DNA from: CAZPHI01 sp964586425
Lineage (GTDB): Bacteria > Bacillota > Clostridia > Lachnospirales > Lachnospiraceae
Direction: 5' to 3'
Assembly (NCBI GenBank): GCA_964586425.1
Contig: CAZPHI010000005.1
Span: 8,338-72,337 of the forward strand
DNA length: 64,000 nt
The number at the start of each line of letters is the position of its first letter. The first letter of the stretch is position 1. The position numbers and the translations under genes were made by a program. The notes below the pieces were generated by a model. The model ran no database searches, was not told the origin of the DNA, and was given only the letters and a program-made list of their open reading frames with translations. Positions 25,338-33,398 of the stretch are shown piece after piece.

Positions 25338-26462
25338 ATGTTAAGAGATGATAAAATTAAAGCACTTGATGCAGCTATAGCTAATATTGAGAAGCAATTC
25401 GGAAAAGGCTCAGTTATGAAGTTAGGAGATTCTACAGCGAATCTTAATGTAGAGACAATTCCTACAGGTTCATTGAGCTTGGATATTGCACTTGGACTTG
25501 GTGGTATACCAAGAGGAAGAGTTGTTGAGATATATGGTCCAGAATCAAGTGGTAAAACAACTGTTGCATTACATATGCTTGCAGAGGTTCAAAAGAGAGG
25601 CGGAATTGCAGGATTTATTGATGCAGAACATGCATTAGATCCAGTATATGCTAAGAATATTGGTGTAGATATAGATGATTTATATATATCACAGCCAGAT
25701 AGTGGTGAGCAGGCATTAGAGATTACTGAGACTATGGTAAGATCAGGCGCTGTAGATATTGTTATAGTCGATTCTGTAGCAGCACTTGTACCAAAGGCTG
25801 AAATTGATGGTGATATGGGTGATTCACATGTTGGCCTTCAGGCAAGACTGATGTCACAGGCATTACGTAAGCTTACACCTGTAGTTAGCAAGAATAATTG
25901 TATTGTAATATTTATCAACCAGTTACGTGAGAAAGTTGGAGTTATGTTTGGTAATCCAGAGACAACAACTGGAGGTAGAGCACTTAAGTTCTATGCATCT
26001 ATTAGACTTGATGTTAGAAAGATTGAGACGTTAAAAGCTGGCGGTGAAGTAGTAGGTAATAGAGCTAGAGTTAAAGTTGTTAAGAATAAAGTAGCACCTC
26101 CTTTTAGAGAAGCTGAGTTTGATATTATGTTTGGTAAAGGTATATCAACAGAAGGTGACATTCTAGACCTTGCATCCAATATTGATGTTGTTCAGAAGAG
26201 CGGCGCTTGGTTTGCATATAATGGTAATAAGATTGGTCAGGGTAGAGAGAATGCTAAACAGTTCCTTAAGGAGAATCCAGATATCTTAAAAGAGATAGAT
26301 GAGAAGGTTAGGGAGCATTATAGTATTGGCGATGAAAAGCCTGATGAAAAAGATTCTGTTAAGGATACTGAAAAAGATAATATAACAAAGACATCTAGAA
26401 AAGCAAAAGATACAGTAAAGGCATCAGATGCTGCCCAGGAAGCACAAACAACACAGGAATAA
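25338..26462 (+). CDS. recA: Recombinase RecA
   Basis: RecA coats single-stranded DNA, carries out strand exchange and triggers LexA self-cleavage. The 374-residue protein shows the Walker A GPESSGKTT, the LRKLTPVVSKNNC and NQLREKVGVMFGNPETTTGGRALKF-type core (loop L2 region) and a C-terminal acidic/basic tail of about 45 residues rich in Asp, Lys and Thr. AAGGAGACGG precedes the ATG. It carries a textbook promoter and LexA box and is followed by recX. Confidence 0.98.
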   Translation: MLRDDKIKALDAAIANIEKQFGKGSVMKLGDSTANLNVETIPTGSLSLDIALGLGGIPRGRVVEIYGPESSGKTTVALHMLAEVQKRGGIAGFIDAEHALDPVYAKNIGVDIDDLYISQPDSGEQALEITETMVRSGAVDIVIVDSVAALVPKAEIDGDMGDSHVGLQARLMSQALRKLTPVVSKNNCIVIFINQLREKVGVMFGNPETTTGGRALKFYASIRLDVRKIETLKAGGEVVGNRARVKVVKNKVAPPFREAEFDIMFGKGISTEGDILDLASNIDVVQKSGAWFAYNGNKIGQGRENAKQFLKENPDILKEIDEKVREHYSIGDEKPDEKDSVKDTEKDNITKTSRKAKDTVKASDAAQEAQTTQE

Positions 26463-26514
26463 TTGCATATATAGTAATAATTGCATATACAGTAATAATT
26501 GCATATATAGGAGG
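26461..26514 (+). repeat. Three 18-bp tandem repeats between recA and recX, the last forming the recX ribosome binding site
   Basis: AATTGCATATATAGTAAT (26461-26478), AATTGCATATACAGTAAT (26479-26496) and AATTGCATATATAGGAGG (26497-26514) have an exact 18-bp period. The third unit ends in AGGAGG, five to six bases before the recX ATG. The first unit starts inside the recA stop codon. Confidence 0.88.
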
Positions 26515-26518
26515 TAAG

Positions 26519-27154
26519 ATGGAATATTCTATTACTGGCGTAAAGCCATTAGATTCCAAAAGAAGCCTTGTATTTATCAATGATGAACTTGCTTTTGCAT
26601 TATATAATAGAGAGCTGAGAAACTTTCATATAGAAGAGGGTTCTCTGCTCTCTTCTTTATCTTTTGAAGAAATAACAGAGAAGTTACTCGTTAAAAGGGC
26701 AAAGCTAAGAGCTATGAATCTTTTGAAAAACAGGGATTATTCAAAAAGTGTATTAATTACAAAGTTAAAAGAGGGATATTATCCCAAAGAAGCAATAGAT
26801 AGTGCTATTGAGTATGTGGAGAGTTATGGATATATAGATGATTATAGATATGCATATAATTATATATATTCACATGTATCATACAAATCAAAACGACAGA
26901 TGGAAGGCTGGCTATTACAAAAGGGTGTTGATAGGAATGTTATTGCGCAAGCCTATAGTGAAATCTGTGATGATGAAGATGATAGTACCGAATTAGCAGT
27001 AATTAAGAAGGTTATTATGAAAAAAATACATAGTTTATCATTATATGAAGAATATACATATGAGCAAAGATACAAATTGTATGCATATGTTGTAAGAAAA
27101 GGATTCAATGGTAAACTTGTTAAAAAAGTACTAAATGAATTATCTGAAAATTGA
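26519..27154 (+). CDS. recX: Regulatory protein RecX
   Basis: RecX binds RecA filaments and limits their activity. The 211-residue protein has the repeated three-helix units of the family (LLKNRDYSKSVLITKLKEGYYP, then AIEYVESYGYIDDYRYAYNYI) and is of usual Firmicute length. Its ATG follows AGGAGG at 26509-26514. It is 56 bases from recA with no terminator, so it should be SOS-induced with it. Similar regions are Lys-rich and AT-rich; nothing is missing. Confidence 0.9.
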   Translation: MEYSITGVKPLDSKRSLVFINDELAFALYNRELRNFHIEEGSLLSSLSFEEITEKLLVKRAKLRAMNLLKNRDYSKSVLITKLKEGYYPKEAIDSAIEYVESYGYIDDYRYAYNYIYSHVSYKSKRQMEGWLLQKGVDRNVIAQAYSEICDDEDDSTELAVIKKVIMKKIHSLSLYEEYTYEQRYKLYAYVVRKGFNGKLVKKVLNELSEN

Positions 27155-27204
27155 AAAATCATTGTATAGTTTTGATAGTTGTGGGATTTTTATGTACTCT
27201 TTGC

Positions 27205-27233
27205 TTGACATAATTAACAAAAAAGTATAAAAT
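27205..27233 (+). promoter_or_regulatory. rny promoter
   Basis: -35 TTGACA (27205-27210), 17-bp spacer, -10 TAAAAT (27228-27233), about 50 bases before the rny start. Confidence 0.75.
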
Positions 27234-27269
27234 TTAACTGTTGTACTTTTGTACAATGAAAATTAAATA

Positions 27270-27285
27270 AGGAGGTGCTCCTGTG
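27270..27285 (+). promoter_or_regulatory. Shine-Dalgarno of rny inside a perfect hairpin
   Basis: AGGAG (27270-27274) and CTCCT (27278-27282) flank GTG, and the true GTG start follows directly at 27283. The ribosome binding site can therefore be hidden in a 5-bp stem with a three-base loop. Confidence 0.7.
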
Positions 27286-28839
27286 TCAGAGTATTTGCCA
27301 GTTATTATTGCTGTGGTATTCACATTGATAATAGTTGCTCCTATTACTTGGATTATTGCTGTTACATATTTCAAGAAGGTCGCTGAGGCCAAGGTTGGAA
27401 GTGCCAGTGATAGAGCTGAAGAGATAATTAAGGATGCAACAAAGGCTGCAGAGACAAAGAAGAAAGAGGCCCTTTTGGAAGCGAAGGAAGAGTCAATTAA
27501 GACTAAGAATGAGCTTGAGAAGGAAATCCGCGAAAGACGTTCTGAAGTACAACGCTACGAAAAACGTGTTCTTTCAAAGGAAGAGACTCTTGATCGTAAA
27601 ATCGATGCAGTTGAAAAACGTGATGCCAATATTACCAGGAAGGAAGAAGAACTTGGTAAGATGAAACAGCAGGTTGAGGAACTTGAGCAGAAAAGACAAC
27701 AGGAACTTGAGAGAATCTCTGGATTAACCTCCGAGCAGGCAAAAGAATATCTTTTGAAAACTGTTGAAGAAGAAGTTAAACATGATACTGCTGTAATGAT
27801 TAAAAACATGGAAAGCAGAGCAAAAGAAGAAGCAGACAAGAAAGCAAAGGAATATGTAGTTACAGCAATACAGAAATGTGCTGCTGATCATGTTGCGGAG
27901 TCAACAATTTCAGTTGTGCAGCTTCCTAATGATGAGATGAAAGGTCGTATAATTGGTCGTGAAGGACGTAATATTCGTACTTTAGAGACATTAACTGGTG
28001 TAGAACTTATTATTGATGATACTCCAGAGGCTGTAGTTTTATCAGGATTTGATCCAATTAGAAGAGAAGTTGCCAGAATTGCACTTGAAAAGCTTATTCT
28101 TGATGGACGTATTCATCCAGCAAGAATTGAAGAAATGGTCGAAAAGGCTCAAAAAGAAGTAGAAGTATTAATCCGAGAAGAAGGTGAAGCTGCAACCCTT
28201 GAGGTTGGTGTTCATGGAATACATCCAGAACTTGTAAGATTATTAGGCAAGATGAGATTCAGAACAAGCTATGGTCAGAATGCATTAAAGCATTCTATAG
28301 AAGTTGCTCAACTTTCTGGATTATTAGCTGCTGAAGTTGGTGTTGATATTAAGATGGCTAAGAGAGCCGGATTATTACACGACATTGGTAAGTCACTCGA
28401 TCATGATATGGAAGGCTCACATATTCAGATTGGTGTTGATCTTTGTAGAAAATATAAAGAATCACCAATAGTAATTAATGCAGTAGAATCACATCATGGA
28501 GACGTTGAACCTGAAAGCTTAATCGCTTGTCTTGTACAAGCTGCTGATACTATTTCAGCTGCTAGACCAGGCGCTAGAAGAGAGACGTTAGAGACTTATA
28601 CAAACAGATTGAAACAATTAGAAGATATTACTAATTCCTTTAAGGGAGTTGAAAAATCTTTTGCTATTCAGGCCGGTAGAGAGATTCGTATCATGGTAGT
28701 TCCTGAAGTCGTTAGCGATTCAGATATGGTACTTATGGCAAGAGATATATCTAAACAGATTGAAGCTGAGTTAGAGTATCCAGGTCAGATTAAGGTTAGT
28801 GTTATTAGAGAATCAAGAGCTATTGATTATGCTAAATAA
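27283..28839 (+). CDS. rny: Ribonuclease Y
   Basis: RNase Y is a membrane-anchored endonuclease that starts mRNA decay in Firmicutes. The 518-residue protein has an N-terminal transmembrane segment (about 6-27), a long coiled coil (about 35-200, Glu/Lys-rich), a KH RNA-binding domain (GRIIGREGRNIRTLE) and an HD hydrolase domain (LLHDIGKSLDHD, ESHHGDVEP). It starts with GTG at 27283, immediately after the AGGAG/CTCCT hairpin, which may tune its translation. The gene stands alone between its own promoter and a strong terminator. Confidence 0.96.
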   Translation: MSEYLPVIIAVVFTLIIVAPITWIIAVTYFKKVAEAKVGSASDRAEEIIKDATKAAETKKKEALLEAKEESIKTKNELEKEIRERRSEVQRYEKRVLSKEETLDRKIDAVEKRDANITRKEEELGKMKQQVEELEQKRQQELERISGLTSEQAKEYLLKTVEEEVKHDTAVMIKNMESRAKEEADKKAKEYVVTAIQKCAADHVAESTISVVQLPNDEMKGRIIGREGRNIRTLETLTGVELIIDDTPEAVVLSGFDPIRREVARIALEKLILDGRIHPARIEEMVEKAQKEVEVLIREEGEAATLEVGVHGIHPELVRLLGKMRFRTSYGQNALKHSIEVAQLSGLLAAEVGVDIKMAKRAGLLHDIGKSLDHDMEGSHIQIGVDLCRKYKESPIVINAVESHHGDVEPESLIACLVQAADTISAARPGARRETLETYTNRLKQLEDITNSFKGVEKSFAIQAGREIRIMVVPEVVSDSDMVLMARDISKQIEAELEYPGQIKVSVIRESRAIDYAK

Positions 28840-28866
28840 GCTAAATAAGCTAATTAAGCTAATTAA
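28831..28866 (+). repeat. Four 9-bp tandem repeats over the rny stop codon
   Basis: GCTAAATAA, GCTAAATAA, GCTAATTAA, GCTAATTAA run from 28831 to 28866. The first includes the last codons and TAA stop of rny; each copy repeats an in-frame stop. Confidence 0.85.
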
Positions 28867-28886
28867 GTATTAGATTTTTATTAAAA

Positions 28887-28939
28887 AGATGTTGTTATAT
28901 CAGTGAGACAAGCGTCTCCTGATAACAACGTCTTTTTTT
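28887..28939 (+). terminator. Intrinsic terminator after rny
   Basis: AGATGTTGTTAT...GAGAC (28887-28909) pairs with GTCTC...ATAACAACGTCT (28914-28933), with a T-run of seven to 28939. Confidence 0.92.
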
Positions 28940-29061
28940 ATTAAAATATACAAAAAGGGTATTGCTTTTTATTCATATTCATTGTAAACTAATTGAAGTT
29001 TATGTTTTGTATGATTGTATACAATCATACAAAAGTAAAAATGAAAGGTATAGGTGTTTGA

Positions 29062-30348
29062 ATGAAATCTTATAGTGAAATGAGCAAAGAAGAACTTACA
29101 GCATTAAAGAGCGAACTCTCTAAACAGTATGAAGACAAGAAAGCTTTAGGCTTGAGACTTAATATGTCAAGAGGTAAACCATCAGCTGCACAGCTTGATT
29201 TATCTATGGGTATGTTAGATGTAATTAACAGTTCTTCTAATCTTATTACTGAGAGTGGTGTTGATTGCCGTAATTATGGAGAATTAACAGGAATTCCTGA
29301 GGCAAAACAGTTAATGGCAGATATGATGGGAACAAAACCAGAGAATATTATTGTTTATGGTAATGCCAGTCTTAATATTATGTATGATACAATTTCACGT
29401 TCATTTACACATGGTGTTCTTGGAAGTACACCTTGGTGTAAATTAGATAAAGTAAAATTCCTTTGTCCAGCACCTGGATATGATAGACATTTTGCTATTA
29501 CAGAGAGATTTGGTGTTGAGATGATTACAATTCCAATGACAGAGAATGGCCCAGATATGGAACTTGTAGAGCAGTATGTTAATAATGATGAGGCTGTAAA
29601 GGGAATTTGGTGTGTACCAAAGTATTCTAATCCTCAGGGCGTATGTTATTCGGATGATACAGTAAGGAGATTTGCCGCATTAAAACCAGCAGCAAAAGAT
29701 TTTAGAATATTCTGGGATAATGCATATATAATCCATCATCTATATGATGATAATCAGATTGAAATATTAGATATCATTAGTGAATGTGAAAAAGCCGGTA
29801 ATCCTGATATGGTATATGAATTTGCATCTACTTCTAAAGTAAGCTTCCCTGGCTCAGGTATATCTGCACTTGCTACATCTAAGGCTAATTTGGATGATAT
29901 TAAAAAACAGATGACAATTCAGACGATTGGTCATGATAAGATTAATCAGTTAAGACATGTATTATTCTTCAAAGATATTAATGGCTTAAAAGCTCAGATG
30001 AAGAAACACGCTGATCTTATGAGACCTAAGTTTGAAGCTGTTCTTGATGTATTAGATAAAGAATTAAGTGGTTTAGGAATTGGTAGTTGGATTTCGCCTA
30101 AGGGTGGATATTTTATATCATTTGAAGCAATGGAAGGATGCGCAAAATCGATTGTCGCAAAATGTGCTGAGGCTGGTGTTACAATGACAGGGGCTGGAGC
30201 TACATATCCATATGGAAAAGACCCTAAGGACAGCAACATTAGAATTGCACCTTCATTCCCAACTCCAGAAGAGATGGAAAAAGCTGCTGATATATTTGTA
30301 TTATGTGTTAAATTAGCTAGTGTTGAGAAAATTCTTGAAACTAAATAA
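29062..30348 (+). CDS. Aspartate aminotransferase, type Ic (MocR-like/PF12897 family)
   Basis: The PLP enzyme probably exchanges amino groups between aspartate and 2-oxoglutarate in the cytosol. The 428-residue protein begins LNMSRGKPSAAQLDLS, a motif of the type Ic branch known from Corynebacterium, rather than the usual AspC branch. K259 in STSKVSFPGSGI is the likely Schiff-base lysine, and CVPKYSNPQG and WDNAYIIHHL line the active site. Substrate is inferred from the family. Start: AAAGGT lies about 13 bases before the ATG, a weak and distant site. It is monocistronic with a terminator behind it. Confidence 0.88.
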   Translation: MKSYSEMSKEELTALKSELSKQYEDKKALGLRLNMSRGKPSAAQLDLSMGMLDVINSSSNLITESGVDCRNYGELTGIPEAKQLMADMMGTKPENIIVYGNASLNIMYDTISRSFTHGVLGSTPWCKLDKVKFLCPAPGYDRHFAITERFGVEMITIPMTENGPDMELVEQYVNNDEAVKGIWCVPKYSNPQGVCYSDDTVRRFAALKPAAKDFRIFWDNAYIIHHLYDDNQIEILDIISECEKAGNPDMVYEFASTSKVSFPGSGISALATSKANLDDIKKQMTIQTIGHDKINQLRHVLFFKDINGLKAQMKKHADLMRPKFEAVLDVLDKELSGLGIGSWISPKGGYFISFEAMEGCAKSIVAKCAEAGVTMTGAGATYPYGKDPKDSNIRIAPSFPTPEEMEKAADIFVLCVKLASVEKILETK

Positions 30349-30362
30349 TTGATGATTATGTT

Positions 30363-30391
30363 AAGGACGACAATTTGTCGTCCTTTTTTAA
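30363..30391 (+). terminator. Intrinsic terminator after the aminotransferase
   Basis: AAGGACGACA (30363-30372) pairs with TGTCGTCCTT (30376-30385), loop ATT, followed by a T-run. Confidence 0.92.
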
Positions 30392-30475
30392 TAAAAAACT
30401 CTACAAAAATCATGTAAGATGTTATAATATAAAAATATATAATTACGAAACAAATTAAAAGAGAGGTAAATTATT

Positions 30476-31270
30476 ATGGCTACAATAGGTTTTATAGGAA
30501 TGGGCAATATGGGTTATGCAATGTTAAAAGGAGCTCTTGCAATATTTGCACCATCAGAGATTATATTCACATGTCCTGATAAGGCACGATGCGAAGCAAT
30601 ATCAAAAGATACAGGTGTGCGTTATGCTGAAAGTAATGCAGAATGTGCTAATAATGCGAAATACATAGTTCTTGCTGTTAAACCAGTGGTATATCCAACT
30701 GTATTAAAGAATATTGAAAATGTTGTTTCTACTGAAAATATCTTGATTTCTATAGCACCTACATGGAGTATTAATGATGTTAATCTTCAGCTTGGTGGAG
30801 ATAAGAGGGTTGTAAGAGCAATGCCTAATACACCAGCTATGGTTGGCGCAGGAATGTCAGGCGTAAGCTATGAACAGAATTTGTTTACATTTGAAGAAAG
30901 AGATACAATTGATAAATTCTTTAATTCTTTCGGCCGTGTACAGATAGTCAGTGAATCACTGATGAATGCTGTTACGTGCGCAAGCGGAAGCTCTCCAGCA
31001 TATGTATATATGTTTATAGAGGCTCTTGCAGACAGTGTTGTCCAGTACGGAATTCCAAGAAACCAAGCTTATGAGATGGTTGCACAGACTGTTATGGGTT
31101 CAGCTAAGATGGTGCTTGAGACAAAAGAACATCCAGCTATGTTGAAAGACAAAGTATGCTCACCAGGAGGCACTACAATTAAGGCTGTTGCAGCGTTAGA
31201 AAAGAATGGCTTTAGGAATGCTGTAATTGAGGCTACTAATGCATGCTATGATAAGTGTAGTGGTAAATAA
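30476..31270 (+). CDS. proC: Pyrroline-5-carboxylate reductase
   Basis: ProC reduces pyrroline-5-carboxylate to proline with NAD(P)H. The 264-residue protein has the N-terminal Rossmann motif IGFIGMGNMG, VLAVKP, RAMPNTPAMVGAGMSG, and the C-terminal CSPGGTTIKAV family signature. AGAGAGG precedes the ATG. The last codons and stop are part of a 31-bp tandem duplication, so the present C-terminus (CYDKCSGK) is repeated immediately downstream as non-coding sequence. No other proline genes are nearby. Confidence 0.95.
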   Translation: MATIGFIGMGNMGYAMLKGALAIFAPSEIIFTCPDKARCEAISKDTGVRYAESNAECANNAKYIVLAVKPVVYPTVLKNIENVVSTENILISIAPTWSINDVNLQLGGDKRVVRAMPNTPAMVGAGMSGVSYEQNLFTFEERDTIDKFFNSFGRVQIVSESLMNAVTCASGSSPAYVYMFIEALADSVVQYGIPRNQAYEMVAQTVMGSAKMVLETKEHPAMLKDKVCSPGGTTIKAVAALEKNGFRNAVIEATNACYDKCSGK

Positions 31271-31299
31271 TGCATGCTATGATAAGTGTAGTGGCAAAT
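31238..31299 (+). repeat. 31-bp tandem duplication over the proC stop codon
   Basis: The unit beginning AATGCATGCTATGATAAGTG occurs at 31238-31268 and 31269-31299, with one difference (GGTAAAT versus GGCAAAT). The first copy encodes the proC C-terminus; the second lies after the stop. Confidence 0.9.
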
Positions 31300-31330
31300 A
31301 AAGCATTTATAATATGGAGGATATTGCTTG

Positions 31331-31864
31331 ATGGAGCATATTAAGAGGATAGACAGACAATTAAAATATTCAGGAACAATGCTGAAGATGTATGCTGATA
31401 CCATAAGCGTACCCAATGGTAATGTTGTTACTTGGGACTTTATAGGACATAATGGTGCTGCAGCGGTTCTGCCAGTTACGGCAGATGGTCGAATTGTGAT
31501 GGTAAGACAGTTCAGAAATGCTTTGGACAGAGAAACACTTGAGATACCAGCAGGAGGACTGACTAGTCCTGAAGAATCAACATATCATGCAGCTGTAAGA
31601 GAACTAGAAGAAGAGACAGGATACAAGTCAGAGAATGTGGAATTGCTTGTGTCAGTTGCTACTGCAGTAGCATTCTGTGATGAAAATATCGATATATATA
31701 TTGCAAGAGATTTGGTGGCGTCAAAGCAGAATCTTGACGAAGATGAGTATATTGATGTGGAGATTTATTCTGTTGAGGAACTTACATCTATGATATATTC
31801 GGGCAAAATTCGTGACTCGAAGACGGTAGCTGCGATTATGACATATAAAGACAGATATTTGTAG
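31331..31864 (+). CDS. NUDIX hydrolase, ADP-ribose pyrophosphatase-like
   Basis: The 177-residue protein carries the Nudix box GGLTSPEESTYHAAVRELEEETGY (G-x5-E-x7-REL-EE-x-GY), preceded by RQFRNALDRETLEIPAG, the pattern of the NudF/ADP-ribose pyrophosphatase group. It likely hydrolyses ADP-ribose or similar compounds. TTG at 31328 and ATG at 31331 are adjacent; I take the ATG, with GGAGG (31316-31320) ten bases upstream. The order nudix-spoIIM-xerD is conserved in Bacillus (nudF...spoIIM...ripX), supporting orthology. Confidence 0.9.
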   Translation: MEHIKRIDRQLKYSGTMLKMYADTISVPNGNVVTWDFIGHNGAAAVLPVTADGRIVMVRQFRNALDRETLEIPAGGLTSPEESTYHAAVRELEEETGYKSENVELLVSVATAVAFCDENIDIYIARDLVASKQNLDEDEYIDVEIYSVEELTSMIYSGKIRDSKTVAAIMTYKDRYL

Positions 31865-31920
31865 AATTGATATGAAAAGTGCAGCATATATTAGTGTATA
31901 ACTTTTGGGAGGTATATGCT

Positions 31921-32436
31921 GTGCTTTGGATAAAGAGACATGGATTGTTGATTATTTGGTTTGTTGGAGTGACAACTGGTACATTGCTGGCGAATATTAG
32001 TGGTACAAAATATGTACATAATTATGAATTCATGTTTGTTAGTGATTCAGACAATCAGGCGTTAATGATAATAAAAGATATTCTGTTTGATAGACTTAGA
32101 GATTATGTGATTCTTTTTATTATAATGATGACTTCGATTGGAAAGAATGTTTTTAGCATAGTGTTAATGTATATTGGAATGTCAGTTGGTACGATTGTAA
32201 GTTTTCTTACAATGAAGTACAGTATATTCGGGATTATTGTGTACTGTTTATCACTATGTCCGCAATATATATTTTATGGTATTGCATTATATATGATTAA
32301 TATGAAGAAAGAGAAACTATATAATTCGAAATTGAATTTTGAAATAATAAAAATATTCTGCGTAATGTGCTTGCTTGTGATATTGGGCGTCATTACAGAA
32401 GCATATGTTAATCCATGTGTTATGAAGATACTTTGA
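31921..32436 (+). CDS. spoIIM: Stage II sporulation protein M-like membrane protein
   Basis: The 171-residue protein has about five transmembrane segments. In spore formers SpoIIM joins SpoIID and SpoIIP to thin septal wall during engulfment; SpoIIM-like proteins also occur in non-spore formers. Sequence identity is weak by eye, so the name rests on size, topology and position between the nudix gene and a xerD-like gene, as in Bacillus. GGGAGG (31907-31912) lies eight bases before a GTG at 31921; the longer in-frame ATG start at 31879 lies before that site and is rejected. Confidence 0.7.
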   Translation: MLWIKRHGLLIIWFVGVTTGTLLANISGTKYVHNYEFMFVSDSDNQALMIIKDILFDRLRDYVILFIIMMTSIGKNVFSIVLMYIGMSVGTIVSFLTMKYSIFGIIVYCLSLCPQYIFYGIALYMINMKKEKLYNSKLNFEIIKIFCVMCLLVILGVITEAYVNPCVMKIL

Positions 32437-32457
32437 GATATTTAACTGGAGGAAATT

Positions 32458-33357
32458 GTGAACGAATTACTTAAACCATATATTAATGAATTTATTGAAT
32501 TTTCTAGAAGAACAAAAGGTATATCAGACAATACCGAGGTTTCGATTAAAAGAGATTTGAAGAAATTTGAAGATTTTCTTGTTGAAGAGGATGTATCTGA
32601 TCCTTTGAAGGTTAATAAGACATTAATTAATTCGTATGTGCTTAATTTAGAGAAAAATAATTATGCTACATCAACAATGTCTAGATATATATCGACATTG
32701 AAATCTTTCTGGACATATATGTATGCTGAGAATATCGTTCAAGATAATCCCATGCAGGGAGTGAAACCACCCAGAATTATAAAAAAAGGTGTGGACAGCC
32801 TATCTATTGAACAAGTAGATAAGCTCTTAACTGCTCCGGATGAAAAGACGGCAAAGGGGTTAAGGGATAGAGCTATGCTGGAATTGCTATATGCGACTGG
32901 TATTAAAGTCTCAGAGATAATATCATTGATGCCGGAAGATATTAATCTATCCATGAATTATATAATATGTCATGATGGTAAGAAAGAGAGACTTGTACCG
33001 TTCGGAAGTAAGGCAAGAGAAGCGATGGTTGCATATCTGCAATTAGGTAGAAATCAACTGATTTTGGAAGACGACAGCAATTATATATTTGTTAATATTA
33101 ATGGTTCGCAATTAAGCAGACAAGGATTTTGGAAGATAATAAAGCATTATGGTAAAAAAGCGGAGATTGATAAGGAGATAACACCTCAGCTGCTAAGAGA
33201 TTCGTTTGCAATTCATATGCTGAAGAATGGTGCTGATTTTCAGTCATTGCAGGAGATGCTTGGACATTCGGATATTAATGTGACAACAAGAGCGTATGGT
33301 GGTGTAATGCACAAAAAATTGCGTGAAGTATATGCAAAAAGCCATCCAAGAATATAA
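32458..33357 (+). CDS. XerD-like tyrosine recombinase with altered catalytic residues
   Basis: The 299-residue protein has an N-terminal SAM-like DNA-binding domain (about 1-90) and a tyrosine recombinase catalytic domain aligned without gaps to E. coli XerD over the key part. Present: K175 (or K174), R247, H270, Y280. Changed: the first catalytic Arg (XerD R148, in ATGLRVSE) is K150 in ATGIKVSE, and H244 of HTLRHSF is Q244 in QLLRDSF. XerD resolves chromosome dimers at dif. With two of six active-site residues replaced, activity may be weak or absent. GTG start follows GGAGG. Strongly placed by the nudix-spoIIM-xerD order. Confidence 0.88.
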   Translation: MNELLKPYINEFIEFSRRTKGISDNTEVSIKRDLKKFEDFLVEEDVSDPLKVNKTLINSYVLNLEKNNYATSTMSRYISTLKSFWTYMYAENIVQDNPMQGVKPPRIIKKGVDSLSIEQVDKLLTAPDEKTAKGLRDRAMLELLYATGIKVSEIISLMPEDINLSMNYIICHDGKKERLVPFGSKAREAMVAYLQLGRNQLILEDDSNYIFVNINGSQLSRQGFWKIIKHYGKKAEIDKEITPQLLRDSFAIHMLKNGADFQSLQEMLGHSDINVTTRAYGGVMHKKLREVYAKSHPRI

Positions 33358-33396
33358 AAAAATCAAGGGAGTATGATTCTGACTCCCTTGATTTTT
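33358..33396. terminator. Bidirectional terminator between xerD-like gene and rqcH
   Basis: AAAATCAAGGGAGT (33359-33372) pairs with ACTCCCTTGATTTT (33382-33395), flanked by A-run and T-run, so it works for both converging genes. Confidence 0.92.
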
Positions 33397-33398
33397 GT

